A stretch of 64,000 nucleotides of DNA from Paenibacillus glacialis (GCF_001637205.1 NZ_LVJH01000002.1:372001-436000), one strand, 5' to 3'; positions 26,741 to 35,695 are shown, numbered from the stretch's first letter. The notes: generated from the sequence alone by a model not told the origin. Numbers and translations are program-made.

Positions 26741-27661
26741 GTGATTCATACAATTAGCAAGACCATATATAAAGCCTTCGGGTATTCCATACAAAGCGAC
26801 ATCCCACTGCCTGAACTGCAGCAGATAGACAATCCTGATAGTACTATCGATATCGCTATCCGCTATGCTGACTTAACCGAAAAATGGTTAGAACTTTCTG
26901 TCCCACCTAAGAAATCCGCAGTAACCGAGAATCTGATTATGTTCTGGATACCAGATCTGGCTGTCTTCGCCGTCGAAGGTGGAACAACCATCTATATTTC
27001 GCCTGGGAAGGGCGCGGACGAGGATAAAATTCGACTATATGTTCTTGGATCATGCATGGGCGCTATTTTACTACAGAGAAGGATCCTCCCTTTGCATGGC
27101 AGTGCAGTAGTCATTGACCACAAAGCTTACGCTTTCATTGGTGATTCCGGCCATGGCAAGTCTACTCTTGCATCCTCCTTTATCCAGCGGGGTTTCCAAC
27201 TGTTAACCGACGATGTCATCGCCGTCACTCTTGATCCCCATAATACCCCTTATGTGACTCCAGCCTATCCGCAGCAGAAACTTTGGCAGGAGAGTCTGGA
27301 TACCTTCGGCATGAATTCGGATCAATTCCGGCCGTTATTCGAACGAGAAACCAAATATGCAATCCCCGTCGCCTCCCACTTTTCTGTCGATACCCTTCCC
27401 CTAGCCGGTATATTTGAGCTGATCAAGACCGATTGTAACCACGTCAGTATTCGAACGATAGAGAAGTTAGAGCGTCTCCCTCTCCTATATCGACATACAT
27501 ACCGTAATTTTTTTCTTCCAAACAGCGGATTCACCCCATGGCATTTCGATACGACAGCCCGTATGTCCGGCAGTATCGACATTTATCAGCTCCAGCGCCC
27601 ATTGCATGAGCCTACAGTTCATCAGTTGACTGACATGGTTTTATCTGCAATCGGGAAATAA
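26741..27661 (+). CDS. padeK: Lasso peptide C-terminal serine kinase, HPr kinase-like (PadeK-like)
   Basis: The 306-aa product has the HPrK/P-fold P-loop GDSGHGKST (about 134-142) preceded by HGSAVVID and followed by LLTDDV (about 154-159), the layout of lasso tailoring kinases. PadeK phosphorylates the C-terminal Ser of paeninodin; the precursor here also ends in Ser, so the same reaction is expected. The start is a GTG at 26741 with GGGGCGAGG upstream. No N-terminal DRTGG domain is present, unlike true HPr kinase. Confidence 0.87.
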   Translation: MIHTISKTIYKAFGYSIQSDIPLPELQQIDNPDSTIDIAIRYADLTEKWLELSVPPKKSAVTENLIMFWIPDLAVFAVEGGTTIYISPGKGADEDKIRLYVLGSCMGAILLQRRILPLHGSAVVIDHKAYAFIGDSGHGKSTLASSFIQRGFQLLTDDVIAVTLDPHNTPYVTPAYPQQKLWQESLDTFGMNSDQFRPLFERETKYAIPVASHFSVDTLPLAGIFELIKTDCNHVSIRTIEKLERLPLLYRHTYRNFFLPNSGFTPWHFDTTARMSGSIDIYQLQRPLHEPTVHQLTDMVLSAIGK

Positions 27662-27735
27662 CAGATAACAGACTATCATGCGCTATCATTAGCCAAGAAT
27701 AATGATTCCGACCATACTCTCATCCCCCTAAATTA

Positions 27736-27772
27736 ACTTGAGGTAGGGGAATCCGAACCTCTTACCTCAAGT
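27736..27772. terminator. Bidirectional hairpin between the kinase and the pectate-lyase-like gene
   Basis: ACTTGAGGTA (27736-27745) pairs perfectly with TACCTCAAGT (27763-27772). T-rich sequence follows on the minus strand (TTAATTTA). The two flanking genes converge here. Confidence 0.5.
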
Positions 27773-27837
27773 CAATGGCAGACTGATAACGCATTTAGTG
27801 CATCTATCGACTGGGTATCAACATATCAGATCCCCCT

Positions 27838-30834
27838 TTATATTCGTTCTACTACAAAATTATTAAACCTTGTTGGAGGCGGAGTAGATATAGTTCCAAC
27901 ACTGCGATGTCTCAAACCTACATTTTGAGACGATCCAAACACTGTTATCTCTACAGGAGTGAGCTTATAACTGAGTTTTAAATCCCCGTTAAGGTATACA
28001 GATATAACATTGTCCATAACTGCCACCCTCATTTTGAAATAGACATCATCTACTGGAGTGAACGCTACGGATGCAAGCTGCATCCCTAATCCATCCAACC
28101 TTTTGGTAATCAATATGGCTGTGTTTGTGAGTTCGACCCAAAAGTGGTTATTCAAGTCTATATATTTAATCAGAATACCGGGTTTGCTATAATTCGAACC
28201 ATCTGCTGATTGACCTTTCATAGTGCACCCAACATTGTAATTCGTGGTTCCTACAGATAGGAATGCAAGTTGTGTTGACCTGGCATCAATAGGATAAGCT
28301 TCATTTGATAATATTCCCCATTTTCCGAAAACGGTCCATTCCCCACCAATGATACTGCCTAATGAAGTTGTGCTATCAGCTTGGTCAAATGAAGCATATA
28401 CCAATGCATCTAATGTTGTTGTTAAAGTACCATCATCAGCTACACTTAATTTGTAAGGCACTCCATTCGGTGAATAAACCTTTGTTTTGATGTTCGTATT
28501 TGCAGACTGTAGAGATCCATTTGTTAGGGTTAGTTTACTTCTATTCCCGTCAACGGTGTCCGTCAGTATTAATCCTCTTTTATCTCCTATTTCAAAATCA
28601 GTATTTGTATAAGCATGATAAACAGGGGAATAAGTTCTTATCTGGTCATAACTAACCATTACTCCAGCCAAATACAATGGGGTCGTCTTGTTTAAACCAC
28701 CAAACTGTGCCTGTAAAAACGTACCACCAGGTTGTTTCAGTCCTCTATTGCGTATTCTTAACCATTTGAGCGCAGGAATAGTGTACGTTTGGTCATATAA
28801 CGAGGGAGCTGAAGCGAACCCAAGACTGGTTCTGATACTTGTTTGCACTTCACACAAAACAAAATATTCAAAGCATATTTCCCTTTCGGTATCAGCAACC
28901 GGAGGAAAGATTCCTGAAGGCAAATATAACGATGGATTATTCATACCATCCGGTTTCACTTTTAGTATTGTAACATTCTCTCCTAAATATGATTTAGCTT
29001 CACCGCTCAAGCCTATTGGAAGTTGTGATAAGTCCGTCACCACAGTTAACGCAACCCCATTATTTGTAATCCAACTAGATAATAACTCAGGGTTTTTTGA
29101 TAGTTGCCCATGACTTATAGGGTTGTATGCTCTAGCATGTATTACGTCTTCCACTGCTTGGGGAGTTATTAATGTCAAGGATGCTGTTTCCTTTTTCCTC
29201 CTAACAGTGATCTGACTCGGATCATTCCCAAGTCCATCCAGCATGATATCATCCGTTGCAATGTGGTCAAAATAAGCTACCCCTATCGCTCCTGCTGAAT
29301 AAGGCGATTTATAAGCACCGCCTGCATCCCAATTATCCATGATTAGCTTGTTATTGATGTTACCAAAATAAAAGCAATATTTTTGTTTTTCTGTGGGGAC
29401 CATTAAATCATCAGGGAGGGAATACTGCCATCTGCCTTGCTCATCTGTATAATTAATAGGGGACCAAGTTAAACCCGCTCCTGAATAATAACCGCTTGAA
29501 TCGGATTTGGGTAATAATTTAATGCATGCTTCACCAATCATTTCAAACCGTACTGATTCAAACGCGCCGTTCAACCCGACACAGTTAACAAGTGAGTCAT
29601 AATCATCCGTATCTTTGACTTGATAAATACAATATGGACTAAATCCCATATGGACTCTCGTCATCCTTACCGACATTCCACCACGATGGTTAGAAGTGTT
29701 GATTATGCCCAACATCATACCGCAAAATGTACCCGCTACACTCCCGCCTTGGAAGAAATAGTCATCGCTGTTTCTGCGGCAATAGACACCAATCAAGCCA
29801 CTCCAACTACAATCATAGCTTGTTATATGACCCTTCATACTGTTTAATAACAGTCCGACTTTTACCGATGTACTCGAAATATTCCGAAACGTGGGGGTAG
29901 CTGACCCAGATATATCTATTGCAACAACACCAGTAGAAAACATATCGTAGGTCCCTGCTTCGAACTTACTTTTATCGACCCATCTAGATAGGTACCGCGA
30001 ATTATAAGCTACGACACCCGATATTCTAAAGTTTTCAAATACTACATTTACACCTGCGTTTGCTATCCTTATACAAGGAAGTAGATCAGTTTCTTTATTA
30101 ATTGGGTCAAATGTAATTAAAGTACCACTGTTTCCGCCATCAACATATGTTGCAACACCTTCGATTCCTCTAGCATTGTTTTCTATCGTGGACTTAACCT
30201 TATATATTTTCGCACCCAATAGCATTTTTCTCTTTTTTGCACATAGAGTCATGGCGTCATTAAATGCTTTTGCATCATCCGTAATTCCGTCACCTTTCGC
30301 TCCTGTCCATTCAGGGCGTATTTCATTTACTTTGAAATCCCCTCCGATAACACCACCTAGAGACATATCAAATATCCAATCATCATCACTCGCAACCCAT
30401 GTACCATGAATGGTAATGGTCACTCCATTAGCAGGTTTCAATCTAGCGTTACGACCAAACACTAGTTTCTTATTTGCAGGAATGGTTATATTTTGCCTTA
30501 TTAGATAAACTCCTTTTGGGATTAATATTTCGTCAGAAGATGCTGTTAGTGCTGACATTAACCCTCCATAGCTATCGAGTACGCCTGCTGGATCAACTGT
30601 ATATTTGCTAATACTCACTCCATATTCATCTAATTTTTTTTGTTGTCTCATTTCTGATTCTTGAATTTCAATGCTAATGATTCCATTAGCCGCTACCATA
30701 GTCCTCAAATCTAAATCTTCCGAAGCTAACATATCGTCTTTGATCACTTTCTCCGTTAGTGGAGATAGATTCTGCTCATTCGGTGTAACTTGTGCTTTCA
30801 TTTCATTTGAATTGACTCCTTGCTCATCTGTCAT
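27838..30834 (-). CDS. Large pectate-lyase-fold protein, possible polysaccharide depolymerase or tail-spike-like protein
   Basis: The 998-aa protein has a hydrophilic N-terminus (1-95) without a signal peptide, then a right-handed beta-helix domain of the pectate lyase superfamily marked by WTGAKGDGITDDAKAFNDAM (about 176-195), a middle carbohydrate-binding-like region, and a C-terminal LamG/concanavalin-like domain from about residue 820 (LGSIIGGEWTVFGKWG, then ISVYLNGDLKLSY). AGGAGGGGATAGC precedes the ATG, and TTGACA-16-TAATAG (30906-30901 and 30884-30879) may be its promoter. Proteins with this start are common in phage tail spikes and in surface polysaccharide hydrolases. Its place beside the exopolysaccharide cluster suggests a polysaccharide target, by inference. 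Confidence 0.65.
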   Translation of the reverse strand: MTDEQGVNSNEMKAQVTPNEQNLSPLTEKVIKDDMLASEDLDLRTMVAANGIISIEIQESEMRQQKKLDEYGVSISKYTVDPAGVLDSYGGLMSALTASSDEILIPKGVYLIRQNITIPANKKLVFGRNARLKPANGVTITIHGTWVASDDDWIFDMSLGGVIGGDFKVNEIRPEWTGAKGDGITDDAKAFNDAMTLCAKKRKMLLGAKIYKVKSTIENNARGIEGVATYVDGGNSGTLITFDPINKETDLLPCIRIANAGVNVVFENFRISGVVAYNSRYLSRWVDKSKFEAGTYDMFSTGVVAIDISGSATPTFRNISSTSVKVGLLLNSMKGHITSYDCSWSGLIGVYCRRNSDDYFFQGGSVAGTFCGMMLGIINTSNHRGGMSVRMTRVHMGFSPYCIYQVKDTDDYDSLVNCVGLNGAFESVRFEMIGEACIKLLPKSDSSGYYSGAGLTWSPINYTDEQGRWQYSLPDDLMVPTEKQKYCFYFGNINNKLIMDNWDAGGAYKSPYSAGAIGVAYFDHIATDDIMLDGLGNDPSQITVRRKKETASLTLITPQAVEDVIHARAYNPISHGQLSKNPELLSSWITNNGVALTVVTDLSQLPIGLSGEAKSYLGENVTILKVKPDGMNNPSLYLPSGIFPPVADTEREICFEYFVLCEVQTSIRTSLGFASAPSLYDQTYTIPALKWLRIRNRGLKQPGGTFLQAQFGGLNKTTPLYLAGVMVSYDQIRTYSPVYHAYTNTDFEIGDKRGLILTDTVDGNRSKLTLTNGSLQSANTNIKTKVYSPNGVPYKLSVADDGTLTTTLDALVYASFDQADSTTSLGSIIGGEWTVFGKWGILSNEAYPIDARSTQLAFLSVGTTNYNVGCTMKGQSADGSNYSKPGILIKYIDLNNHFWVELTNTAILITKRLDGLGMQLASVAFTPVDDVYFKMRVAVMDNVISVYLNGDLKLSYKLTPVEITVFGSSQNVGLRHRSVGTISTPPPTRFNNFVVERI

Positions 30835-31417
30835 TGCTATCCCCTCCTGATTATTTCATCGTTATAAACTCACCTATGCTATTAGACGATTCAATGATAT
30901 TGTCAAGCCTAACTACAGCTAATACACATACGGATCTATCAACTCGGTCAATTGAGCAGGAAGCCAGTGGTTGTTGTTAAGCGCCGCTAGATAGTAAAGA
31001 CATTAAGCGTGATCCGTTCAAATGACATGTTCTGACTCGTTTCTTTACTATATATATTCAGATGGGTGTTGATTGTAACCATTTGAGCATTCAGATCAAG
31101 GCCTAAAACAGTTACATTAGCGAACCTCTAAAAGAAATATGTATATCTTCATGTCAAAAAAAAGAAAAAGGATATACACAAGTTTACTCAACTCATGCAA
31201 AGCCTCTTTCTTTGGAACACCAAGGAAATATTTACGCCTCTTTTCATCCATAGTTACAATAAGGTTTAATCCCTAATTACATCATGTCGACCATTTCATA
31301 GAGTGCACGATATGAAGTGAAAAGTTCGATTCTGAGATCTAGCTAATACTAGATTGTTACACAAGTAGAAATGGATACGATACTTATATGGACGGTATCC
31401 GTTTCAGCGAGAAATAT
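30835..31417. other. 583-base intergenic stretch
   Basis: Apart from the promoter of the pectate-lyase-like gene near 30879-30906, I see no coding frame with a ribosome site. A weak inverted repeat, GGATAC/GTATCC, lies at about 31372-31400. The stretch could hold decayed sequence. Confidence 0.4.
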
Positions 31418-31437
31418 AAGAGCCCCTCAGTGCTCTT
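31418..31437 (-). terminator. Weak terminator after the small secreted protein gene
   Basis: AAGAGC (31418-31423) pairs with GCTCTT (31432-31437) 30 bases past the stop of the gene read on the minus strand. The T run is short. Confidence 0.35.
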
Positions 31438-31466
31438 TCACGAATCCTTTAGATGATGGTTGTATA

Positions 31467-31727
31467 CTAGTGATGCATCATGGAATTGTCATACATCCTT
31501 GAATTATTATTCATCATTCTTGATGAATAATTATTATCACTTCCCTGCTGATGACAACTATTGTACATTTGCTCTAACTCTGATTCATTGAGGTTCGGAT
31601 GCATTTCTTTCATGAATGGACGCATCTCTCTTACAGGTCCTGTTCCTACCTCAGTAGCATAGGCAATAGTTCCAATACCAATAGATAAGACTACGACACC
31701 AATCACAGCTAAGACTTTCGTTTTCAT
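31467..31727 (-). CDS. Small secreted His/Met/Asn-rich protein
   Basis: The 86-aa product starts MKTKVLAVIGVVVLSIGIGT with a signal peptide likely cut after AYA near residue 24. The mature part has a Met/His-containing segment (MKEMHPNLNESELEQMYNSC) and a tail rich in Asn, Met and His (RMMNNNSRMYDNSMMHH) that could bind metal, for example copper. I chose the ATG at 31727 because AGGAGGTC lies eight bases upstream; the longer frame has no such site. Function unknown. Confidence 0.65.
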   Translation of the reverse strand: MKTKVLAVIGVVVLSIGIGTIAYATEVGTGPVREMRPFMKEMHPNLNESELEQMYNSCHQQGSDNNYSSRMMNNNSRMYDNSMMHH

Positions 31728-32099
31728 GTACTGACCTCCTATTTCACTTACACATAATACTATACCCCCTACCCCTATTGTCAGTGACCTAAGGCACAAC
31801 TGCCACTTGTAATTTCTTCAAATTCGAAGGAATGTAATTGTCTATTTACTTAACTGTTAACCTCTACAATTCTTTCAGTATTCGCTGTGGCTCAAGGCTA
31901 TGTAAAATGATCTCTTTCTCAATCGTTATTGGGGTATCTATGGTCATATCACATTCCTTACTCCATTCACCGAGTAAGTTCATAATTGAAATAAAATAGG
32001 GGTTTTATACGATAGCACTTCAAAAAAGTTAATTCGTGGATGTTTTTTATAGTATTTCAAATGTTGTTGACCATTTAGTTAACCAAAAGGAGACATAAA
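31728..32099. other. Intergenic stretch, nothing recognised
   Basis: AT-rich, no coding frame with a ribosome site. It holds the upstream regions of the small secreted protein and of the decayed lipoprotein start at 32100. Confidence 0.35.
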
Positions 32100-32202
32100 A
32101 TGCGAATACTCACTTTAATAAATGGTCTTCCTACTTTTTCTAGTATCAGCTTGTTCAAAATCTAGTAAATTAAAGCTTAGTACGTTCGATGAATTCAACT
32201 AA
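32100..32202 (+). pseudogene. Frameshifted remnant of a small lipoprotein
   Basis: AAAAGGAGACATAAA precedes ATG 32100. The first codons read MRILTLIN; after a one-base shift the frame gives VFLLFLVSACSKSSKLK, a clear lipobox (LVSAC), and stops at 32202. A signal sequence broken by a single-base indel and a body of about ten residues point to a degraded gene. Confidence 0.45.
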
Positions 32203-32233
32203 CGCTCCATAAATTTTTTTATGTTATTTTCTC

Positions 32234-32854
32234 TTAATAATCCTTTGATCTTTTCCCCTTCGATTTAGTTAATGGAGATAGAACCCATTGTTCGCATTTC
32301 TCATAACCCCCTAATAATTTCTGAGTCAAGCTTAACTTAGGAACAACAAGATAAACAATCGAACCTGAAATGATGCTTATAATAGCTCCTGCTAGAACAT
32401 CTGTTGGATAGTGGACACCGACCCAAATACGAGAAATACCAATAAGGAAAGCCAGTATAATCCATAAAAACCACCATCCTCTTTTAAACATCCAAAAGGA
32501 TACACAAAATGAGAAAAACAATATTGTATGGTCGCTTGGAAAGGAATTATCAACTGCTTTTTCAATTAATTTATTAACATTTGTCAACTCAGCAAATGGT
32601 TGATTATTTGAATGAAATTCCCCTGCTATTTTCCCGATTATTTCAGCAAATACAAAAGTAATGGTTGCACAAACAACCATCATTCTACTCTTTTTATTTC
32701 GAGTAAACCAAATCACGATAACACCTAAAGCTAAGAAAAATACCATATACTCAGCAATGAAAATCATAGCAGGATTTAAGTGTGGGTATTGTTTCCCTAA
32801 GTCATTAATCATTCTAAATAAAAATAAATTAATATTCAGTTCTAAAAAACTCAT
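32234..32854 (-). CDS. bcrC: Undecaprenyl-diphosphatase, BcrC-like (PAP2 superfamily)
   Basis: The 206-aa membrane protein has about five or six helices and the three PAP2 phosphatase motifs: K...NNQPF near residue 80, SFPSDHT near 103-109, and SRIWVGVHYPTD near 140-151. BcrC-type enzymes recycle undecaprenyl diphosphate and give bacitracin tolerance. Ribosome site GGGAGGGTG. The gene stands alone. It could also support lipid-carrier demand of the polysaccharide genes, but no link is visible. Confidence 0.82.
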   Translation of the reverse strand: MSFLELNINLFLFRMINDLGKQYPHLNPAMIFIAEYMVFFLALGVIVIWFTRNKKSRMMVVCATITFVFAEIIGKIAGEFHSNNQPFAELTNVNKLIEKAVDNSFPSDHTILFFSFCVSFWMFKRGWWFLWIILAFLIGISRIWVGVHYPTDVLAGAIISIISGSIVYLVVPKLSLTQKLLGGYEKCEQWVLSPLTKSKGKRSKDY

Positions 32855-33143
32855 TTCACACCACCCTCCCTTTCCTTTTTTCTTACATCTTAAAAGAGAG
32901 AGAGCCTAATCACCATCGATTTCCCTAACAATTGAGGGTTCCTATCTTACGATTTTGTCATGCTAATGTAAGGTGTATCTAATATTCACATAGATTATTT
33001 GATATAGAAGATAATGACTACAACTTAGTAGTATTATGTCAACAGAGGGACACCATAAATTAGATATATGTTCAACCAAAAAGGCAATTTCCTGTAGAAA
33101 CCCGATGCATGATCCATGATCACTGACGAAATTTAAAACAATT

Positions 33144-33181
33144 GTGAAAAAATTCACTACGGTTGAGGCCGATAGTATACT
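33144..33181 (+). promoter_or_regulatory. Candidate promoter with palindrome for the flavin reductase gene
   Basis: TTCACT (33153-33158), a 17-bp spacer and TATACT (33176-33181) form a promoter. The palindrome GTGAAAAAATTCAC (33144-33157) overlaps the -35 and could be an operator. The rest of the 409-base gap from 32855 holds no gene that I can support. Confidence 0.5.
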
Positions 33182-33263
33182 ATAATGATGTGAACAAAGA
33201 GGCTAATTCATTTGCTCTTTAGGTTCATCTAAATACCAACATAGAATAGCGGAGGGGTTAAAC

Positions 33264-34811
33264 ATGAAAAAGAAAGTTGCAGCAACGCTTATTCTCGTTC
33301 TCACTTTCATGCTCGTGATCGTGGGATGCGGTAACGGGAACCAGAATCAGAATCAGAATCAGAGTCAGAGTCAGAGTCAGGACAATGCAAAAAAAGAAGA
33401 GGCCAAAGAAACGGAAGCCGTTTCGGGAGCATCTCAAACCAGCTATACACCGTTCGATCAACTAAAAGATAAATATGATGTCATCATTATCGGTGCAGGC
33501 GGTGCCGGTATGACTGCTGCACTTGAAGCAAAAGGAAAAGGCATGAACCCGGTTATTTTTGAAAAAATGCCGGTTGCCGGCGGGAATACATTAAAATCAT
33601 CTTCGGGAATGAATGCTTCTGAAACCAAATTTCAAAAAGAGCAAGGCATACAAGACAGCAATGATTTATTTTATGAAGAAACCTTAAAAGGCGGTCATGA
33701 TACAAACGACAAGGACATGCTTCGTTACTTCGTTGACAATTCGGCAATTGCGATCGATTGGCTGGATTCCAAAGGGATTCAGTTGAACAATATCACGATT
33801 ACTGGCGGCATGAAGGAAAAGCGCACACACCGTCCTGAAGACGGCTCAGCGGTAGGACAATACCTTGTCAGCGGTTTGGTGAAAAATGTACAGGAACAAG
33901 AAATTCCGCTTTTTGTAAATGCTAACGTGAAGGAAATTACGGAAAAAGACGGCAAAGTAAACGGCGTCAAAGTCATCTTCAACGAGAAAGATGAGAAAAA
34001 TATTGCGGCGGATGCCGTCGTTGTGACAACAGGCGGTTACGGCGCCAATATGGATATGATCTCCGAAGTTCGATCGGATTTAAAAGGTCTCGTGACAACA
34101 AACCAAGAAGGCAGCACCGGTGACGGCATTAAGATGATTGAACAACTCGGTGGTACAACGGTGGATATGGACCAAATCCAAGTTCACCCAACGGTGCAGC
34201 AAGAGAAATCCTATCTCATTGGAGAAGCTGTTCGCGGAGAAGGAGCGATCCTCGTGTCCAGTGACGGCAAACGTTTCACCAACGAACTGAATACTCGTGA
34301 CAATGTCACCGCCGCAATCAATAAACTTCCTGAAAAATCGGCTTATCTTGTATTCGATTCTGGCGTAAAATCCCGCGCGAAAGCGATCCAGCAATATGAA
34401 AAAATGGGCTTTGTCATTCAAGGGGATTCGATCGAGGCTTTAGCCAAAGAAATGGGCGTTCCGGCAGATCAGCTTACAGCCACGCTGGATACATGGAACA
34501 GCGCAGTGAAGAATAAAAAGGATGCCGAATTCGGCAGAACAACAGCAATGGACAACGACTTGTCCAGCGCACCATACTATGCAATCAGAATCGGTCCAGG
34601 GATTCACTACACCATGGGCGGCGTGAAAATCAATACGAACACAGAAGTTATAAATAAAGACGGCAAACCGATTCCGGGACTGTTCGCAGCAGGCGAAGTT
34701 ACAGGCGGATTGCACGGTCAAAACCGGATTGGCGGTAACTCCGTTGCGGAGATCGTTATTTTCGGTCACCAAGCCGGGATTAAATCGGCTGAATTCGTAC
34801 AAGCACAATAA
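33264..34811 (+). CDS. Lipoprotein FAD-dependent reductase, fumarate/urocanate reductase-like
   Basis: The 515-aa protein has a lipoprotein signal ending at VIVGC (Cys22), a Gln/Asn/Ser repeat linker, and a flavocytochrome-c-type FAD domain: IIIGAGGAGMTAALEA (dinucleotide fold), GGNTLKSSSGMN, a capping domain, and the active-site-like HTMGG equivalent IHYTMGGV plus GLFAAGEVTGGLHGQNRIGG. It lacks the heme domain and the FMN-binding domain of larger homologues, so electrons must come from another partner. Acting outside the membrane on fumarate, urocanate or a similar enoate is inferred. GGAGGGG precedes the ATG. The GC-rich codon use differs from its neighbours, a sign of transfer. Confidence 0.8.
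   Translation: MKKKVAATLILVLTFMLVIVGCGNGNQNQNQNQSQSQSQDNAKKEEAKETEAVSGASQTSYTPFDQLKDKYDVIIIGAGGAGMTAALEAKGKGMNPVIFEKMPVAGGNTLKSSSGMNASETKFQKEQGIQDSNDLFYEETLKGGHDTNDKDMLRYFVDNSAIAIDWLDSKGIQLNNITITGGMKEKRTHRPEDGSAVGQYLVSGLVKNVQEQEIPLFVNANVKEITEKDGKVNGVKVIFNEKDEKNIAADAVVVTTGGYGANMDMISEVRSDLKGLVTTNQEGSTGDGIKMIEQLGGTTVDMDQIQVHPTVQQEKSYLIGEAVRGEGAILVSSDGKRFTNELNTRDNVTAAINKLPEKSAYLVFDSGVKSRAKAIQQYEKMGFVIQGDSIEALAKEMGVPADQLTATLDTWNSAVKNKKDAEFGRTTAMDNDLSSAPYYAIRIGPGIHYTMGGVKINTNTEVINKDGKPIPGLFAAGEVTGGLHGQNRIGGNSVAEIVIFGHQAGIKSAEFVQAQ
33341..33381 (+). repeat. In-frame hexanucleotide repeat (AATCAG/AGTCAG) in the lipoprotein linker
   Basis: About seven tandem six-base units encode alternating Asn-Gln and Ser-Gln pairs just after the lipid-anchored Cys. 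Six-base units keep the frame, so copy-number slippage would change only linker length. Confidence 0.7.
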
Positions 34812-34838
34812 GATATCAGCTTCCTCTTTTCACTCAGC

Positions 34839-34886
34839 AAACAACAACGCTTGGGCCCATCATAGTCCAAGCGTTTGTTGTTTTAT
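34839..34886 (+). terminator. Strong rho-independent terminator
   Basis: A stem of about 16 bp (34839-34854 with 34867-34883, one bulged base, core ACGCTTGG/CCAAGCGT) ends in a T-rich tract. It closes the reductase transcription unit. Confidence 0.8.
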
Positions 34887-34946
34887 TTGGCCGGATCGAC
34901 GGACGACCAGGAGACGCATATATATGATTTAGTTGATCCTTGCACA

Positions 34947-35482
34947 TCATATATTAAATCCTTTAAGGTTTTTCCTCCTGAAAGCCAACCCTTGATCACA
35001 GTCTCTTTTTCGTGCTGGATCAAGCTGTTTATGACTAGGGATATGCGTCACAGGGTTAATACCTCACTTGTCGCAGCAGAACGCCAGATACCACACGAAT
35101 CGCTTGTACGCTTCAGTGAAATTAATCTTACCCCATAGCACAATTCAACACCTAGAGCGATATCATTAGAGTCATCCCCAAACCTATCGTTATCAGTTGG
35201 TACGTTGTATAGGACATACCATGCTTTTTCGGCTGGCTCAGGGCCTGTCCCAGTTGGTATGACTTCAAGTATCTTTTTATCATCGATAAAGACTTGAGCC
35301 GAAGCAGTTCGATCCTTAAGATTTAGAAAATAATTAAAATGATTATCTGCGGTTGCTCCTGGGTTACCTGTATCATGTGCAACAAAAAAGCCCGGTGATC
35401 CCGAAGTAAGTCGGGTACCAGGCCGAACGTTTTGACGCTTGTCGATATAGCGCCGTTCAATCTTATATTTAGTTTTGTCCAA
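34947..35482 (-). pseudogene. Phage-type N-acetylmuramoyl-L-alanine amidase (endolysin), frameshifted and interrupted
   Basis: From TTG 35482 (GGAGGAGGG upstream) the frame encodes an amidase_2 domain (GFFVAHDTGNPGATADNHFN, then GVELCYG). There a +1 shift occurs: the next frame continues GKINFTEAYKRFVWYLAFCC, hits a stop after CDK, and resumes as GINPVTHIPSHKQLDPARKR before a final stop at 34947. The order of matching segments is that of XlyA/CwlA-type endolysins. At least one indel and one nonsense change inactivate it. It lies two bases-plus after a holin-like fragment, as in a phage lysis cassette. Confidence 0.75.
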
Positions 35483-35487
35483 AGTAA

Positions 35488-35570
35488 TTACCCTCCTCCA
35501 AGTTTAATTCCTGCCCAAACCGCTGTCACAATTAATCCGGCAACTCCGGTGAGAATAGCTCCGAAACGTG
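35488..35570 (-). pseudogene. Holin-like C-terminal fragment of a phage lysis cassette
   Basis: Read on the minus strand from about 35570, the frame gives RFGAILTGVAGLIVTAVWAG then IKLGGG and a stop at 35488, a single membrane segment with the ending usual for small holins encoded before an endolysin. Its 5' part is missing; the junction near 35570 abuts a sequence coding in the opposite direction. Confidence 0.45.
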
Positions 35571-35695
35571 AAGAAATCTATGCAGATCTAGGCGAAGATT
35601 ATTTTGACAAACAGAAGCAACAATCTATTGTAAAGTACGCAGCTAAACGACTAGAAAACTTAGGATATTCTGTAACCATTGCAGAAGTCTCTTAG
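35570..35695 (+). pseudogene. Possible transposase C-terminal remnant
   Basis: The frame ending at 35695 encodes EEIYADLGEDYFDKQKQQSI then VKYAAKRLENLGYSVTIAEV, which resembles the tail of insertion-sequence transposases. It starts abruptly at the end of the holin remnant and has no start codon or ribosome site of its own. The family assignment is from memory and weak. Confidence 0.35.

Noticed and set aside
31372..31400. GGATAC...GTATCC as another regulon operator
   Set aside because: The half-sites are 16 bases apart and lack the GATACA-N3-TGTATC spacing; no promoter is aligned with it.
33341..33381. Short tandem repeat as a CRISPR array
   Set aside because: Units are six bases with no spacers and are in frame in a lipoprotein gene.
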